Assembly (NCBI GenBank): GCA_916610825.1
Contig: OU744453.1
Coordinates: 16,828,241-16,892,240, forward strand
DNA from: Haliclystus octoradiatus
Lineage: Eukaryota; Cnidaria; Staurozoa; Stauromedusae; Haliclystidae
Length of the DNA stretch: 64,000 nucleotides
Direction: 5' to 3'
A program made the position numbers and the translations under genes. The notes under the pieces were generated by a model that worked only from the letters and a program-made list of their open reading frames with translations, was not told the origin of the DNA and did not search any database. Shown piece by piece: positions 21,296 through 32,405 of this stretch; position 1 is the first letter of the stretch; each line of letters begins with the position of its first letter.

Positions 21296-24042
21296 ACTTC
21301 TTCACATTTAATTGCAGAGAATGTCCGCGAAGGTCATATTTTGTCTTTTTTAGACTAAAAATATCATCAAAGTTTAGATCGAATAGTCCTTTAACGATTT
21401 TAAACACCATACATAGATCTTGCTTTAATCGACGTAGCTCAAGCGTCTCAATGTCTAAAGCTTCTGGTCTATCCTTGTAGGAATCGAATTTGATTCCAGA
21501 TACCCAGCATAGATAACGTGTTAAATTTTGTTGAATTCTTTCAATCCTATATTTATCTTTTACAAGTTGGGGACTCCATACAGGTGTCGATGACTCCAAT
21601 ACTGGCCTAATATATACTCTATACGCACTTAATAGCATAGTTGGGTCTCTGGAGATAAATATGCGCCTCACAAGGTAGCTCATCGATGAAGCTTTTGATG
21701 CCAAATGGGCACAATGATCGGAAAATTTTAAATTACTTGTTAGATAGATACCAAGATCACGAACTTTAGATAAATGATGTAGTTTATGATCTGCCATAAA
21801 ATATTCTTGCTTAGAAATGTTCATGTTACCAAAAGAAAAAACATGACTTTTTGGAAAAGATATATTCATTTGCTAAGTATCACACCAAGACACCAAACTT
21901 GTTAAAGTTGTTGATAAAGGGGTAGCATTATCATCATTTCTGGAATAAGAGAACTTTGCATCATCTGCAAACAGTTTAACGTCACATCCTGGCTCAACGC
22001 AAGAGACAATGTCATTAATATAAATAATAGATAGTAAAGGGCCAAGTACGGAGCCCTGTGGAACTCCACTTGGCACAGGTATGGAACTTGACATGGCCGA
22101 ACTGACAGATACACATTGAGATCGTCCTATTAGGAATTTGGCAATTCAGTGGAAGAGCTCATTTTCAATCCCATATGCCTGCAATTTGAGAAGAAGCTTT
22201 TGATGAGATACGGTATCAAAGGCTTTCTGGAAGTCGATGTATATATTGTCAATGCGTAATTTGTTATTTATAGACTTCAGCCACTTACTCAAGAATAATA
22301 AAAGTTGAGTACATGTAGATCTATGTGCTAGAAAGCCAAATTGTTCTTTAGATATCAAATTATATTTTCGCAGATGTTGAAGGATTTCTTGTGTAATGAG
22401 TTTTTCCATAACTTTACATGCAATACATGTTAATGAGATGGGTCTATAGTTTTCTTTCATACTTGATGGTCCTCTTTTATATATAGGTGAAACAATAGCA
22501 GATTTCCAAATTTGTGGTAATTCTCCTGTCAAAAGCGACAACTCGAAAAGCAAACTAAAAGGGTGAGAAATGTCATCAGCAATTGATTATAGAAACAAAG
22601 CAGAATATCCATCGGGAGACCGTGACCGTGATGTCTTTGAAGGAAGTTTTTTCAATACTTTGGCAGCTTTGATATACGAAAATTCAACAAAGCTTATCAA
22701 TTTGTTTTACGAACACGTCTTGCAAAAGGATGATTAATACCATCATCATTTGTAAATACACTTGCAAAATAGTCGTTTATTAAATTGCTTTGTCATTATC
22801 CTCAGTTACATGAGATCTATTAGATGATAACAAAGATGGAATAGATGGTTTTGATTTGAGGTTTGAGTTAACATACGAATAAAACTTTTCCAATGAAGGA
22901 TCATCAAGTAAGTCTTTCTCAGATTGTATTTTACTTTCTTTTACTGCTATTTCGTAGTCGGAGGCAGTTACTTTGTAAGATTCACTTGACGAGATACCAT
23001 TTTTCATTCTTTTGTATGCCCCTCGTTTAAGAGCTGCCAGGCGTCTCAATTTCTTTGAATGGTTTGTTTTTTACGACCAATAGGGGAGGACGGACAAAGT
23101 TTTGAATACAGTAATCAAGTACGGAACATATATTGTTCCAAAAAAATTTCAACGTCATCACAGCAATTTCCTAGCATAGATTGCCAGTTAATTGTGCTAA
23201 GTGCTCACAGATTGTTTGATAATTAGCTTTATGAAAATTTGGTTTAAATTTTTGATGATGATATCCTTTATTTGATAGAACTGCAGGAGTATGAATAGTA
23301 AAACATATGGAATCATGGTCGCAAGAAGATGTAAATGGACTTGTTACTTCTAAACTTGAAATTTTCATCGGGTCTGTAGCTAAGATTAAATCTAATGTTC
23401 TCTGTTGCCTAGTGGGCTGCATAACACATTGTTTTAAATTGATAGAATTTACATAATGTAAGAGCTCATCATGACATTTATCACCATGCACAACTGGTTG
23501 GTATCGACCAGTCCATGTGGGGATAATTAAAATCACCGGTAATAAAACATGGGTAATCACAAGATGTACAGCAGTGGCTTAAAAAATTCCCTAATTCAGT
23601 GTTGTGTCTTTAATAAACACGACGATTCAGATGGAGAATTATAAATGCAAACACAACGATAAAAGGATTTAGAAACTTGATATCAACAGTAACTGCTTCT
23701 ATACCAGAATAATTATGTGGCTTGTCAACAACAGCAAAACATAGAGAGCTTTTGATAAGCAATGCCACACCACCTCCTCTTGAAGATATACATCTATCAA
23801 ATCTAACAATTTGATAATACGAAGTCGATGAAATTAGTGCATTTGGAGTAGAATTAGATAACCATGTTTCTGATATAGCAATAACGTCTACTCTAGTGAT
23901 TCCAACATATCATGGAAATAAGATAATTTGTTCATCAATGACCTAGCAATGAAGTAGTAACATTTCAGAGAAGGATTTACATTACCATAGTTGGGTAGAA
24001 TTGATATTGGGCAGGTCTTTGATTGTAAACTGCTGGTTGCTG
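21296..24042 (-). pseudogene. LINE ORF2: endonuclease and reverse transcriptase, decayed
   Basis: Endonuclease signatures on the minus strand: IAISETWLS near 23880, a GGGVALLI stretch near 23770, GDFNYPHMDW near 23510, then SCDHDSICF near 23320. The RT follows: PIYKRGPSSMKENYRPISL near 22470, IYIDFQKAFDTVSH near 22230, PSGVPQGSVLGPLL near 22060 and KLFADDAKFSY near 21970. The thumb region (LGIYLTSNLKFSDH, SAYRVYIRPVLE) runs to 21296, where the Gypsy LTR cuts it. Stops at several points, for example near 21870 and 22145, show loss of function. Confidence 0.9.
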
Positions 24043-24050
24043 ATGATATT

Positions 24051-24823
24051 TAGCCTGCGTCCAGACTAAAACGTTTCCGAAGGAAAGTGTAGAGTCTGCG
24101 TAGCCGACCGAACAAAGCTGTTTTGCTGAGACTGTACTAGACTGGTGCCGCCTTATAAAAACCTTAATTTCCGGTCTCAGTTGTGTGAGTGAAAATCACG
24201 TTTACATGTTAAACATTAAAGAACACTCAAGCTTGGGAATAATCGTTGAAAACAGACAAAGTTTATGACACTCATTCGAAGAAAAATTGAGTAGCTAACC
24301 GTAGGAGGAATTGATCATTTGTGTCCCGATGTTATAAAATACAAATGTTCTAATTCCTATATTTGTAAATTTTTTGTTGACTTTATAAAGTGACATTCCT
24401 TACTCTTTCCCCAAATGTTTAAAGTTCTCCGTACGTTCGAATAGGATTGATACAAATTCATGTGAAAATAAAACATAATTAGTTGTCAATAGTTCTTTGA
24501 AGTTTTCTTCACTGAACTAAAACTGTTACTGGATTTTAAAATAAATTTAACTCACTCACACATACGTTGTAAAATGATAAAATGAGATTGTCTTCAAAAT
24601 CCGAAGTTCTTCCTAAATGTGGCCCCACTTTTGTTTATCACATGACTGATACCCACAATCTGATTGGCTGGCATCGAATTAAAACCATGTGAGCAAATCT
24701 AACCAATAGGATTAAGTCACTGCTTTTGCAAGTCTAGTGCAGTGTCAGCAAAACAGCTTTGTTTGGTCGGCTACGCAGACTTTACACTTTCCTTCAGAAA
24801 CGTTTTAGTCTGGACGCTGGCTA
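24051..24823. mobile_element. hAT-like MITE inserted in the LINE
   Basis: 773 bp with long terminal inverted repeats: left TAGCCTGCGTCCAGACTAAA, right end the complement of TAGCCAGCGTCCAGACTAAA, with similarity continuing for about 85 bp. The 8-bp duplication ATGATATT lies at 24043-24050 and 24824-24831. Eight-base duplications point to the hAT superfamily. It has no coding capacity. Confidence 0.9.
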
Positions 24824-24831
24824 ATGATATT

Positions 24832-25890
24832 GGGTTAGTGGAGTATAATGTTGATGATTTATTCTGGTTTGATTCATTTGCATTGAATTCAAACTTTGAG
24901 TTATTAAGTTCTGAATCATTGGGAGGAAAGACTGCATCGACTTGCTGATTTCTTGATTGATATGGGCCATCACTGGCCCTGAATCTAAAAAAGCATTAAC
25001 GTTCTCTGCGGTAACATCAGCACTGACTGTGTGAATAGGCTTTACAGATGGTTGGCCGTATCGACTTTGTTTTGTTCCCTGCCCTTCGTCATTCGAAAAC
25101 TTCAATGAGTCCAATTGTTTTGTGCGTTTAGTTCCTTTTAAATGATTCCCTGATTTGCAATTGTTATCATAGCATTCTTGCGTCTGGTTGGATGCTTTGC
25201 ATATTGTAAAATGATAAAAAGGACATTTATTGCATAGGCTGCAGCCGCCCTTAAATTTTCCATTGATCGCAAATGACGACAGTGTTTGGGATGGTTGGAT
25301 TTGCATATTTGGCCTTTCAGACCAAATTTACATACTCCCGTTTTGTAATCAGGACATATGATATTTGTTGTTTTATGCGGTTGTGATGTGATTGTTTAAT
25401 ATGGTATGCCGTTATCAGTTGATGTACTTTGTCTTTCGGCATTTTGGCTTTGAATTTGATGAAGCTGATAGGGTGTTATTGCATCTCCACTGTCAAGCGT
25501 TTCCGGGATTAAAATACCTGCGTCGCCAATCTCCTGCGATTGTGAAAATGTTTGCACGTGATCTATTCTTTGAAGGGAGAAGTTTCTACCTGTTTTATCT
25601 GAATTAAAATTTAGTGTCTTTAAGGAGTTGAATAAATAAGAACATATATCCAGTTAATCGTTCTTTTTTGTTGCAGATCGTGATTTCTTTTTAGCTTCTT
25701 CTTGTGTGTAGCTGACTAAAATTTTTAAACAGTTTAAAATTGTAATATCATCTGTACTTGGTAACCACCTTAAAGACTGAGGCATAATATTTTCGACAGA
25801 ATTTGAATCGTCTATAAACATCAGACCAGTCTCACTAGCATTTGAATCCAATGTTGCATCAGCATTAACAAATACATTTGAATTAGCCAT
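24832..25890 (-). pseudogene. LINE ORF1 with CCCH zinc fingers, decayed
   Basis: Starts with MANSNVFVNADATLD at 25890. The N-terminal part stops at 25654. Further on, shifting frames contain CPDYKTGVC-KFGLKGQIC-KSNH and GCSLCNKCPFYH-FTIC, followed by ECYDNNCKSGNHLKGTKR. These are CCCH-type fingers as found in ORF1 of many invertebrate CR1/L2-like elements, where they bind the element RNA. The frame runs into the MITE at 24831. Confidence 0.75.
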
Positions 25891-26358
25891 ATTATTAATT
25901 ACTAGGAATGTACGTTGGAATCGAACAGTTAAATAAACTGAAAACAGGAGCAAAATAAAAACACGTCCGTTGCGGTCGGCGTTTTTGTTGTTTTTACATG
26001 ACAGTGATTATTACATATTCTGTCACAGTATTGGATAACACGAAATCAGAATTACTTAAAGGGTCAAAACAGACCGGGAAACCTTGCGCGCGCACACTTT
26101 GAATAGTGCACGTAAAATTCAAACACTCGTTTCCAAACATTGCTTTGCCTCGTCTAGAATGCGTTTGTCGTAAAATATTTTTGAACCATTCTTGAACAAG
26201 AGCTTATACTTACTAGCGTATACTTTATTTCTAATCTTCGATAATTTTAATAACACGAATGCCAAGTTCCTGAAGAACCAGAACATGATGGTAAAAGGGA
26301 AGGAGCAGGTAGAAGGCCACTGATAATTCAAGAGCTTTCACTTATACATCAGGATATC

Positions 26359-26754
26359 TGTCGATACGGAAAACCATTAAAAAGATATCCGAAGAAGAAG
26401 AATGACTCGATAAATTGATTTTCAACAATATTCTTAAAACATCACAAAGAATATCAAAAACGATAAAATGTAAACTATAATTTTAACTATATTAAACTAT
26501 AAGAACGACGTGACCGATAGCGCCAACGTCTAACTACGAAATCTACTCAACCAATAACTTACTGCCACTCCTTAATGGTAATATCACGTGACATAATTAA
26601 TACTAGTGATCAAGAACAGTTCCGGATTCGGATTACAATCGGATTATCGGATTATATTTTCGATTATGATTCAAGATTAATACAAGAATAATTTATGATT
26701 AAGATTAGCAATAAAATAGTAAGAATAATAAAAATACAAAATCCCTTCTTAACA
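26359..26754 (-). repeat. 3' LTR of BEL2
   Basis: 396 bp, preceded on the minus strand by the purine tract GGAGGGGGAAA. Confidence 0.94.
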
Positions 26755-26821
26755 TTTCCCCCTCCACACTGGAAGGAACATACCAGTGTAAATTCAATTC
26801 ATCAATTATTTGACATATCAG

Positions 26822-29800
26822 TCACAACATTAAATGGACATAGCTTTTTAAACAATGATAACATGATCGTTCACATTCTTTTAAAACTTTCCTACCACCG
26901 ATAATGTGGAAGCGTTCTGACAGATCAGCGAATACATGATTTATACCACGCGAGTGACCATCTCTTTCGTGGTAATGTTTAGCTATTAATTTAGTTATCC
27001 AATTAAAACGTGGTAAAATAATAGGGCACTTGACATCATACGGTAAGAAATCCGCATACAATAAACGAGTATTTGCTCTAACAAGGCCATCATCGTCAAT
27101 GAATGGATTGGAAGTAATTAATTTACTGTCAGAAGAGACAGGTTTCTTTGATAATAATAGCTTGATTTCTTTAGTAAATTCCTTCTGTTGACATGATTTT
27201 ATAATTAAAATATCAATATCGTGTAATTCAATATCACTTATTTCTCCGCCCTTTCTTTGTTCTTTTGTTCGTCGACAATTGTTCACAAATCTAAATACTA
27301 AAGCCGTAATTCTTTTAAACTTAAGCCAAGACGAAAAACGTTCAGGTTTTAATTTCCAATCATCGATCGTAGTATTTATAACATGAGAATAATTAACAAT
27401 AGCATCCTCTTTCTTTTTCATTTCTTTTTCAGCGTCTATATTTCTAAATACTTTAACTTTCGGCCACTGATCAACAGGTGATAATAAATATTCAGGGCCG
27501 TTTAACCATAATTTTGATTCCGATAAATCTTTCATATTTAATCCACGTGTAGCTAAATCAGCGGGATTAACTTTAGTATCAACATAATTCCAATTTTGCA
27601 ATAAACTATTTTCTTGAATATACGCAACTCTATTTGCAACAAAGGTTTTCATCAACCTATTTCTGCGTTGCAGCCACCATAATACATTCATACTATCCGA
27701 CCAAAAATAAACAATAGATGGATCTATATCCAATGACTGATAAAGCTCTTTGGCCAACTTAACGTTGAGCGTTGCACCCAATAACTCCAATCGTGGAATG
27801 CTTACAACATTTAATGGTGCAACTTTCGATTTAGACATAATTAATCGTACTGATACATCATCGTCTTCGTACACATATCTAACATAAACTGTACTTGCAT
27901 AAGCTAAACTCGATGCGTCACTAAATAAATGATAGGTGACACTTTTAACTTGTTTAAATAATTGTAAACAACGTGGAAATTGCAAAAGCGATATATTATC
28001 TAATTCGTTGAACCAATCCATAATTTTCTTTCCAACACCATCTTTAATGTCAATAATTTCATCCCAATCAACAGAATTAAGCCATAAATCTTGCAATAAC
28101 ATCTTCCCTCTAACGATGTAAGGATTTAATAACCCCAGAGGGTCATAAATCGACGCAATTTTACTCAAAAATAAACGTTTAGTTAAACCGCTAAGTATGT
28201 TTGGCTTCACAGCTTGAAAACAAAACACGTCATTTTCCGATTGCCATACAACACCAAGTGTTTTAATTTTTGGTAATATACTTTTGTCTAATTTTAATTC
28301 TGCCGCACGATCTTCTTCCGGTATTTCAGCTAACACCTTTTTTGAATTAGATATCCATTTTCTTGCATACATGCCAGCTGAATTCCAAAGTTGCGATAAT
28401 TCGTTATATAGTTGTATTCCTTCTTCTTCTGTCTTCACCGAATCGATACTATCGTCCATATAAGTTGACTTTAAAACTGTTTCTGCTGCTTTCGGCCATT
28501 TATCTGCGTTATTTTTAGCATGTAACTGCGTAACATAATGAGCTTGGAATGGGCATGAATTTACCCCAAACACAAGACTATTAAATTCATATATATCTGG
28601 CGGTTTATCTCGATTACAATCACGCCATAAAAAACGATGGTAAGCACGATCGTCTTGATGTAATCCGATTCGCAAATACATTTCTGCAACATCACTAATG
28701 ATTGCTATCGGATATCTCCGAAATCTCAATAAAACGTTCAACACATGGTTCTGTAATTTAGGACCAGTAAATATCATGTCATTTAATGACATATCCTCAC
28801 ATTTTACAGAAGCATCAAATACTACTCGTAATTTCGTAGTGCTTTTATCTTCCCGAACAATAGCAAAGTGCGGTAAATACCAACCACTCGATAATTGAGA
28901 TATATCTCCACTCAATTTTCTAATGTAACCTTTTTCGAGATGATTTGTAAATACCTTCGAATAAGCCATAACTGTAGTAGGCGATTTCATTAATTTATTT
29001 TCCAAGCTCTTTAGACGATTTTTTGCGATGCTGTAATTATTAGGAAGATTAACCGGGTTGTTCTTCCACGGTATTCCAATCTCATATCGATTATTCTCGT
29101 AAGATAAACTGTCTTTACATAACTCCAACGCTTTTAACTCATCCATCGATAATTGATTTTCTAATCTAGTTTCGTTCATATTTTCGATTTCCCAAAATCT
29201 TTTTAGTGAGATATTTATCGACGTAATATCATCATTGTTTTCAGAATAAAACGAATAATTAAAATTTGTATTATTAATATTATAATCAATATTACCAGTA
29301 CTCGGGGGTTGTGTAACCTTGCCAACGCAAGTCCAACCTAAAGGCGTTAGCCTAGCTACTGGAGCAGCAGGATTATCTCCTCTTACTTCTCTTAGCGAAT
29401 AATGTAAATCAGCATGATCTACGCCAATAAGTAAATCGATAATGCGTCTATTCGATAACGGTGGGAAATTTATATCAGATAGATGTGACCATTGTTTTGA
29501 TTCAAACTTCCAATTGACTGGGGCCATTTTTCCAGTAACATTTTTAGTTGTAGTACATGTAAATGGCTTGCTATATTTAGTATCACTACTTTCGATTATA
29601 CAGCTTACATTCATTGAACTAAATCTTTCTACTGTTCCATTAAGTGTGCTAACATTCAGATATTCTGTTTGTCCTTGTAATCCTAACTCATTAGCTACAT
29701 CTTCATTGATATATGTTTTAGTACTACCATCATCAAGTAACGCATTTACCAATAACTTTTTAGACCCGTACTTTAGTATGACGGGGATTGTTCTTAATGC

Positions 29801-31297
29801 GATACGGTTATTATTTCTAGAATGATTTGTAGTTTCTTCCCCCTCCGTGCGGGGACTTACTTCTTGGAAGTTGGTTGTTACGGTATTAACATTTGAAGAC
29901 TCATTACTAGTATTATCATTACTATTATTGTTATCAGTAGTCGCTGACTCACGTATTGCTCTATTATTATGTAACAGTCTGTTGTGTACTTGCCGACAGC
30001 TGTCAATGCCGCAAGCACTAGTTCTATTGCAATTCGCTCCTACGTGATTAGCCGACAGGCAACGGAAGCATAATTTGTTGCTTTTGGCGACGTCCCACCT
30101 GGCACTTACGTCTTTTGCTTTAAAATCGTCACATTTCCATATCGGATGGTTTTGTTTACACACAATACATGACTGATTATAATTGTTACCTTTGTTAAAC
30201 ATGGTATTGTGATGGCGCTCTTTCTTACCACTCACCCCTTTGATGGTTTCCGCTGCAACAGTTTGAAATTCTGCTTCACGCATCAGCCATACCTTAATAC
30301 TTTTTACGTCTCCATCTTTATTATTTTCAAATATATGTCTTCTATAATTTGTTAGCATTTCTTCAGTTAACTTCTTTTGTATTTTTATATATAATGAGCC
30401 ATCTCCTAGCTCTTCTGTGCGACCTGCTTCTGTTAAATTGACGGATAACATTTCCAATAAATCTGCTAATCTTTCTACATCTTTAGGCATACCTGGTCTA
30501 ATTGGTTTAAACTCGTCAATCTCTTCCATATATATTGCAATTTGCCTTCTATTTCCACCATATTTGCGCTCCAACTTTTCTTTAGCTGCTTCATATGCCA
30601 CGCCCGAATATCCAAGACCACTTATTGCCTCGAGCGGTTCTCCTTTAAGACAATTCCTCAACTGCAACAACTTATATTCTGCCGAGGCAGGGGCAGCGTC
30701 GACACAATTCATGAAAGCTGCTTTCCAGCTTGAATAATATCTTTTTTCACCATAAAATGTCGGTATCGATATACGCTGTAACTGTCGCCACATGTCTGCT
30801 CCTAGTCCTTTCTTTTCTTCTGCGACATTTTTACTAACAGGAGCGACAGTACGAGAAACATCTTCTGTTGACGATACTACGACAGGCGTGTCTTCTATCG
30901 GTTGTTTCAACAGCGTTGATGGTTTATCTTTCGCTAATGTTTTTAAATACATCCGTGCGTCATCCAGTGCATTTGAGCTTTCATCTGTTAATTTCTCATT
31001 TTCTGATATAAACTTCTCAGCGATGATACTCTCTTCTTGAGTATAATGTTCAATCAATTCGTTCAATGCTTCCTTTACTTTTTCTTCTTCTTCCAATAGT
31101 TTATTTTTTAATTCAACGATTCTTTCTTTAGTTTCTCCTTCGATTATAGCATCTAATAAGTCCGATTTGACTCTCGAAAACTTGCTCTTTCCGTCAACTT
31201 TCTTTCGCTTTAATGACATCAAATCTTGCGACGGCGATATTTCTTCAACTTCATCTTTCTTTCTACCTTTCCGTGGCGTTTTCTTGGATAAAGGCAT
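26822..31297 (-). CDS. BEL/Pao gag-pol polyprotein lacking the integrase core
   Basis: 1491 residues. The N-terminus is basic (MPLSKKTPRKGRKK). A coiled-coil-like acidic region runs to about 140, a DUF1759-type gag domain about 165-330 (IPTFYGEKRYYSSWKAAF), knuckles about 374-440 (CIVCKQNHPIWKC, CFRCLSANHVGANC, CGIDSCRQVH). The protease has LLDDGSTKTYI near 517 in place of DSGS or DTGS. RT has YMDDSIDSV near 947, RNase H has LFSDASSLAYAS near 1124 and PADLATRG near 1220. Only the HHCC integrase zinc domain follows (HYHERDGHSRG...CERSCYHC), then a stop 68 bp before the 3' LTR. The ORF before that is unbroken. It is about 340 residues shorter than the polyprotein of BEL1. Confidence 0.95.
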   Translation of the reverse strand: MPLSKKTPRKGRKKDEVEEISPSQDLMSLKRKKVDGKSKFSRVKSDLLDAIIEGETKERIVELKNKLLEEEEKVKEALNELIEHYTQEESIIAEKFISENEKLTDESSNALDDARMYLKTLAKDKPSTLLKQPIEDTPVVVSSTEDVSRTVAPVSKNVAEEKKGLGADMWRQLQRISIPTFYGEKRYYSSWKAAFMNCVDAAPASAEYKLLQLRNCLKGEPLEAISGLGYSGVAYEAAKEKLERKYGGNRRQIAIYMEEIDEFKPIRPGMPKDVERLADLLEMLSVNLTEAGRTEELGDGSLYIKIQKKLTEEMLTNYRRHIFENNKDGDVKSIKVWLMREAEFQTVAAETIKGVSGKKERHHNTMFNKGNNYNQSCIVCKQNHPIWKCDDFKAKDVSARWDVAKSNKLCFRCLSANHVGANCNRTSACGIDSCRQVHNRLLHNNRAIRESATTDNNNSNDNTSNESSNVNTVTTNFQEVSPRTEGEETTNHSRNNNRIALRTIPVILKYGSKKLLVNALLDDGSTKTYINEDVANELGLQGQTEYLNVSTLNGTVERFSSMNVSCIIESSDTKYSKPFTCTTTKNVTGKMAPVNWKFESKQWSHLSDINFPPLSNRRIIDLLIGVDHADLHYSLREVRGDNPAAPVARLTPLGWTCVGKVTQPPSTGNIDYNINNTNFNYSFYSENNDDITSINISLKRFWEIENMNETRLENQLSMDELKALELCKDSLSYENNRYEIGIPWKNNPVNLPNNYSIAKNRLKSLENKLMKSPTTVMAYSKVFTNHLEKGYIRKLSGDISQLSSGWYLPHFAIVREDKSTTKLRVVFDASVKCEDMSLNDMIFTGPKLQNHVLNVLLRFRRYPIAIISDVAEMYLRIGLHQDDRAYHRFLWRDCNRDKPPDIYEFNSLVFGVNSCPFQAHYVTQLHAKNNADKWPKAAETVLKSTYMDDSIDSVKTEEEGIQLYNELSQLWNSAGMYARKWISNSKKVLAEIPEEDRAAELKLDKSILPKIKTLGVVWQSENDVFCFQAVKPNILSGLTKRLFLSKIASIYDPLGLLNPYIVRGKMLLQDLWLNSVDWDEIIDIKDGVGKKIMDWFNELDNISLLQFPRCLQLFKQVKSVTYHLFSDASSLAYASTVYVRYVYEDDDVSVRLIMSKSKVAPLNVVSIPRLELLGATLNVKLAKELYQSLDIDPSIVYFWSDSMNVLWWLQRRNRLMKTFVANRVAYIQENSLLQNWNYVDTKVNPADLATRGLNMKDLSESKLWLNGPEYLLSPVDQWPKVKVFRNIDAEKEMKKKEDAIVNYSHVINTTIDDWKLKPERFSSWLKFKRITALVFRFVNNCRRTKEQRKGGEISDIELHDIDILIIKSCQQKEFTKEIKLLLSKKPVSSDSKLITSNPFIDDDGLVRANTRLLYADFLPYDVKCPIILPRFNWITKLIAKHYHERDGHSRGINHVFADLSERFHIIGGRKVLKECERSCYHCLKSYVHLML

Positions 31298-31337
31298 AAC
31301 TATAAATAATGCGCATTAACCACCCTCTGCTACCATT

Positions 31338-31733
31338 TGTCGATACGGAAAACCATTAAAAAGATATCCGAAGAAGAAGAATGACTCGATAAATTGATTT
31401 TCAACAATATTCTTAAAACATCACAAAGAATATCAAAAACGATAAAATGTAAACTATAATTTTAACTATATTAAACTATAAGAACGACGTGACCGATAGC
31501 GCCAACGTCTAACTACGAAATCTACTCAACCAATAACTTACTGCCACTCCTTAATGGTAATATCACGTGACATAATTAATACTAGTGATCAAGAACAGTT
31601 CCGGATTCGGATTACAATCGGATTATCGGATTATATTTTCGATTATGATTCAAGATTAATACAAGAATAATTTATGATTAAGATTAGCAATAAAATAGTA
31701 AGAATAATAAAAATACAAAATCCCTTCTTAACA
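31338..31733 (-). repeat. 5' LTR of BEL2
   Basis: 396 bp, matching the other LTR as far as can be read. Confidence 0.94.
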
Positions 31734-32405
31734 ATATCTGTACATGGCGTCTTGGCGATAAACCATAATAAAGTTTTACCTAAATTTCGTGATTTGCAAA
31801 GACTGGTATAAGGAATGAATTTTGTCTAAAGGAACACCTGAGTGAAGATTTGATACTGTTTTCCTGTTTACAAACCTATCAATGCGAGAATCCTTCAAAG
31901 AACAAAAAACGAAGCTCCATTTTCACAACCTCAAATCAACAGCTTATTTATTTTGTATTTCTATTTTCAATCACACTTGATATTTATCGAACTTCGATCG
32001 AGATGAAATAAGCATCATATGTAGTTTCTGGACTCGTGGAATATATGAATTTCTACAGCAAATTAATTAAAATAGTATTTTATTATTGATCAGTTTTGTC
32101 ATTCCTTCGTGCATTTCTTTCTGTGGTTTGAGTATGTTTTGATAAAAATTCCCGTCGGTTTCGCATGGATTGATGTTAATGTTTCACGGCCGTACATAAT
32201 TACCATAGTTTTCATTATCCTTATTCAATTCGAATTGTTTCGCTCCAGTTTTCATGTTGTTTTTCAGAAATATTCATACAAAATTAAAAGGTTGCTACGG
32301 CTCAAATGAAATCATGAGGAATGCTATGACGTTGATAAGAAGGCTGCGAGACTCCATTTTGAAAAAGTTGAATACAAAGGCTACCGGTCTGGTTTGACCC
32401 TTTAA

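Larger units (their letters stand above)
21296..25960 (-). mobile_element. CR1/L2-like LINE, 5' and central part
   Basis: Minus-strand non-LTR retrotransposon with ORF1 (25890 to about 24040, interrupted by a MITE) and ORF2 (endonuclease then RT). It continues at 9369 on the far side of the Gypsy insertion. Frames are broken in many places, so it is an old copy. The 5' end near 25960 is approximate; GC-rich bases near 25965-25985 may belong to its 5' UTR. Clade assignment rests on the EEP endonuclease, the CCCH fingers in ORF1 and the WWNDLP motif near the C-terminus. Confidence 0.88.
26359..31733 (-). mobile_element. BEL/Pao LTR retrotransposon 2, integrase-deleted
   Basis: LTRs 26359-26754 and 31338-31733 are both 396 bp (TGTCGATACGG...CTTAACA on the plus strand), and I found no difference by eye. 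The target-site duplication ATATC lies at 26354-26358 and 31734-31738. Read on the minus strand, the primer-binding site TGGTAGCAGAGGGTGG follows the 5' LTR after two bases and GGAGGGGGAAA precedes the 3' LTR. The single ORF stops inside the integrase zinc domain and the integrase core is absent, so this copy cannot integrate by itself. Matching LTRs still indicate a recent insertion. Confidence 0.95.
26060..32401. mobile_element. TTAA-flanked transposon (copy A), split by BEL2
   Basis: Inverted ends AGGGTCAAAACAGACCGG (26060) and the complement of AGGGTCAAACCAGACCGG (ending 32401), with TTAA directly outside on both sides (26056-26059, 32402-32405). Without BEL2 it is about 960 bp. Its right part is similar to 53779-54612, a second copy. 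TTAA targets are typical of piggyBac-like transposases. No transposase is encoded, so it is probably a MITE. Confidence 0.85.

Noticed and set aside
26119..26331. 70-codon minus-strand ORF
   Set aside because: Lies within the TTAA element copy A and shows no conserved protein pattern. It could be a transposase remnant but nothing supports that.
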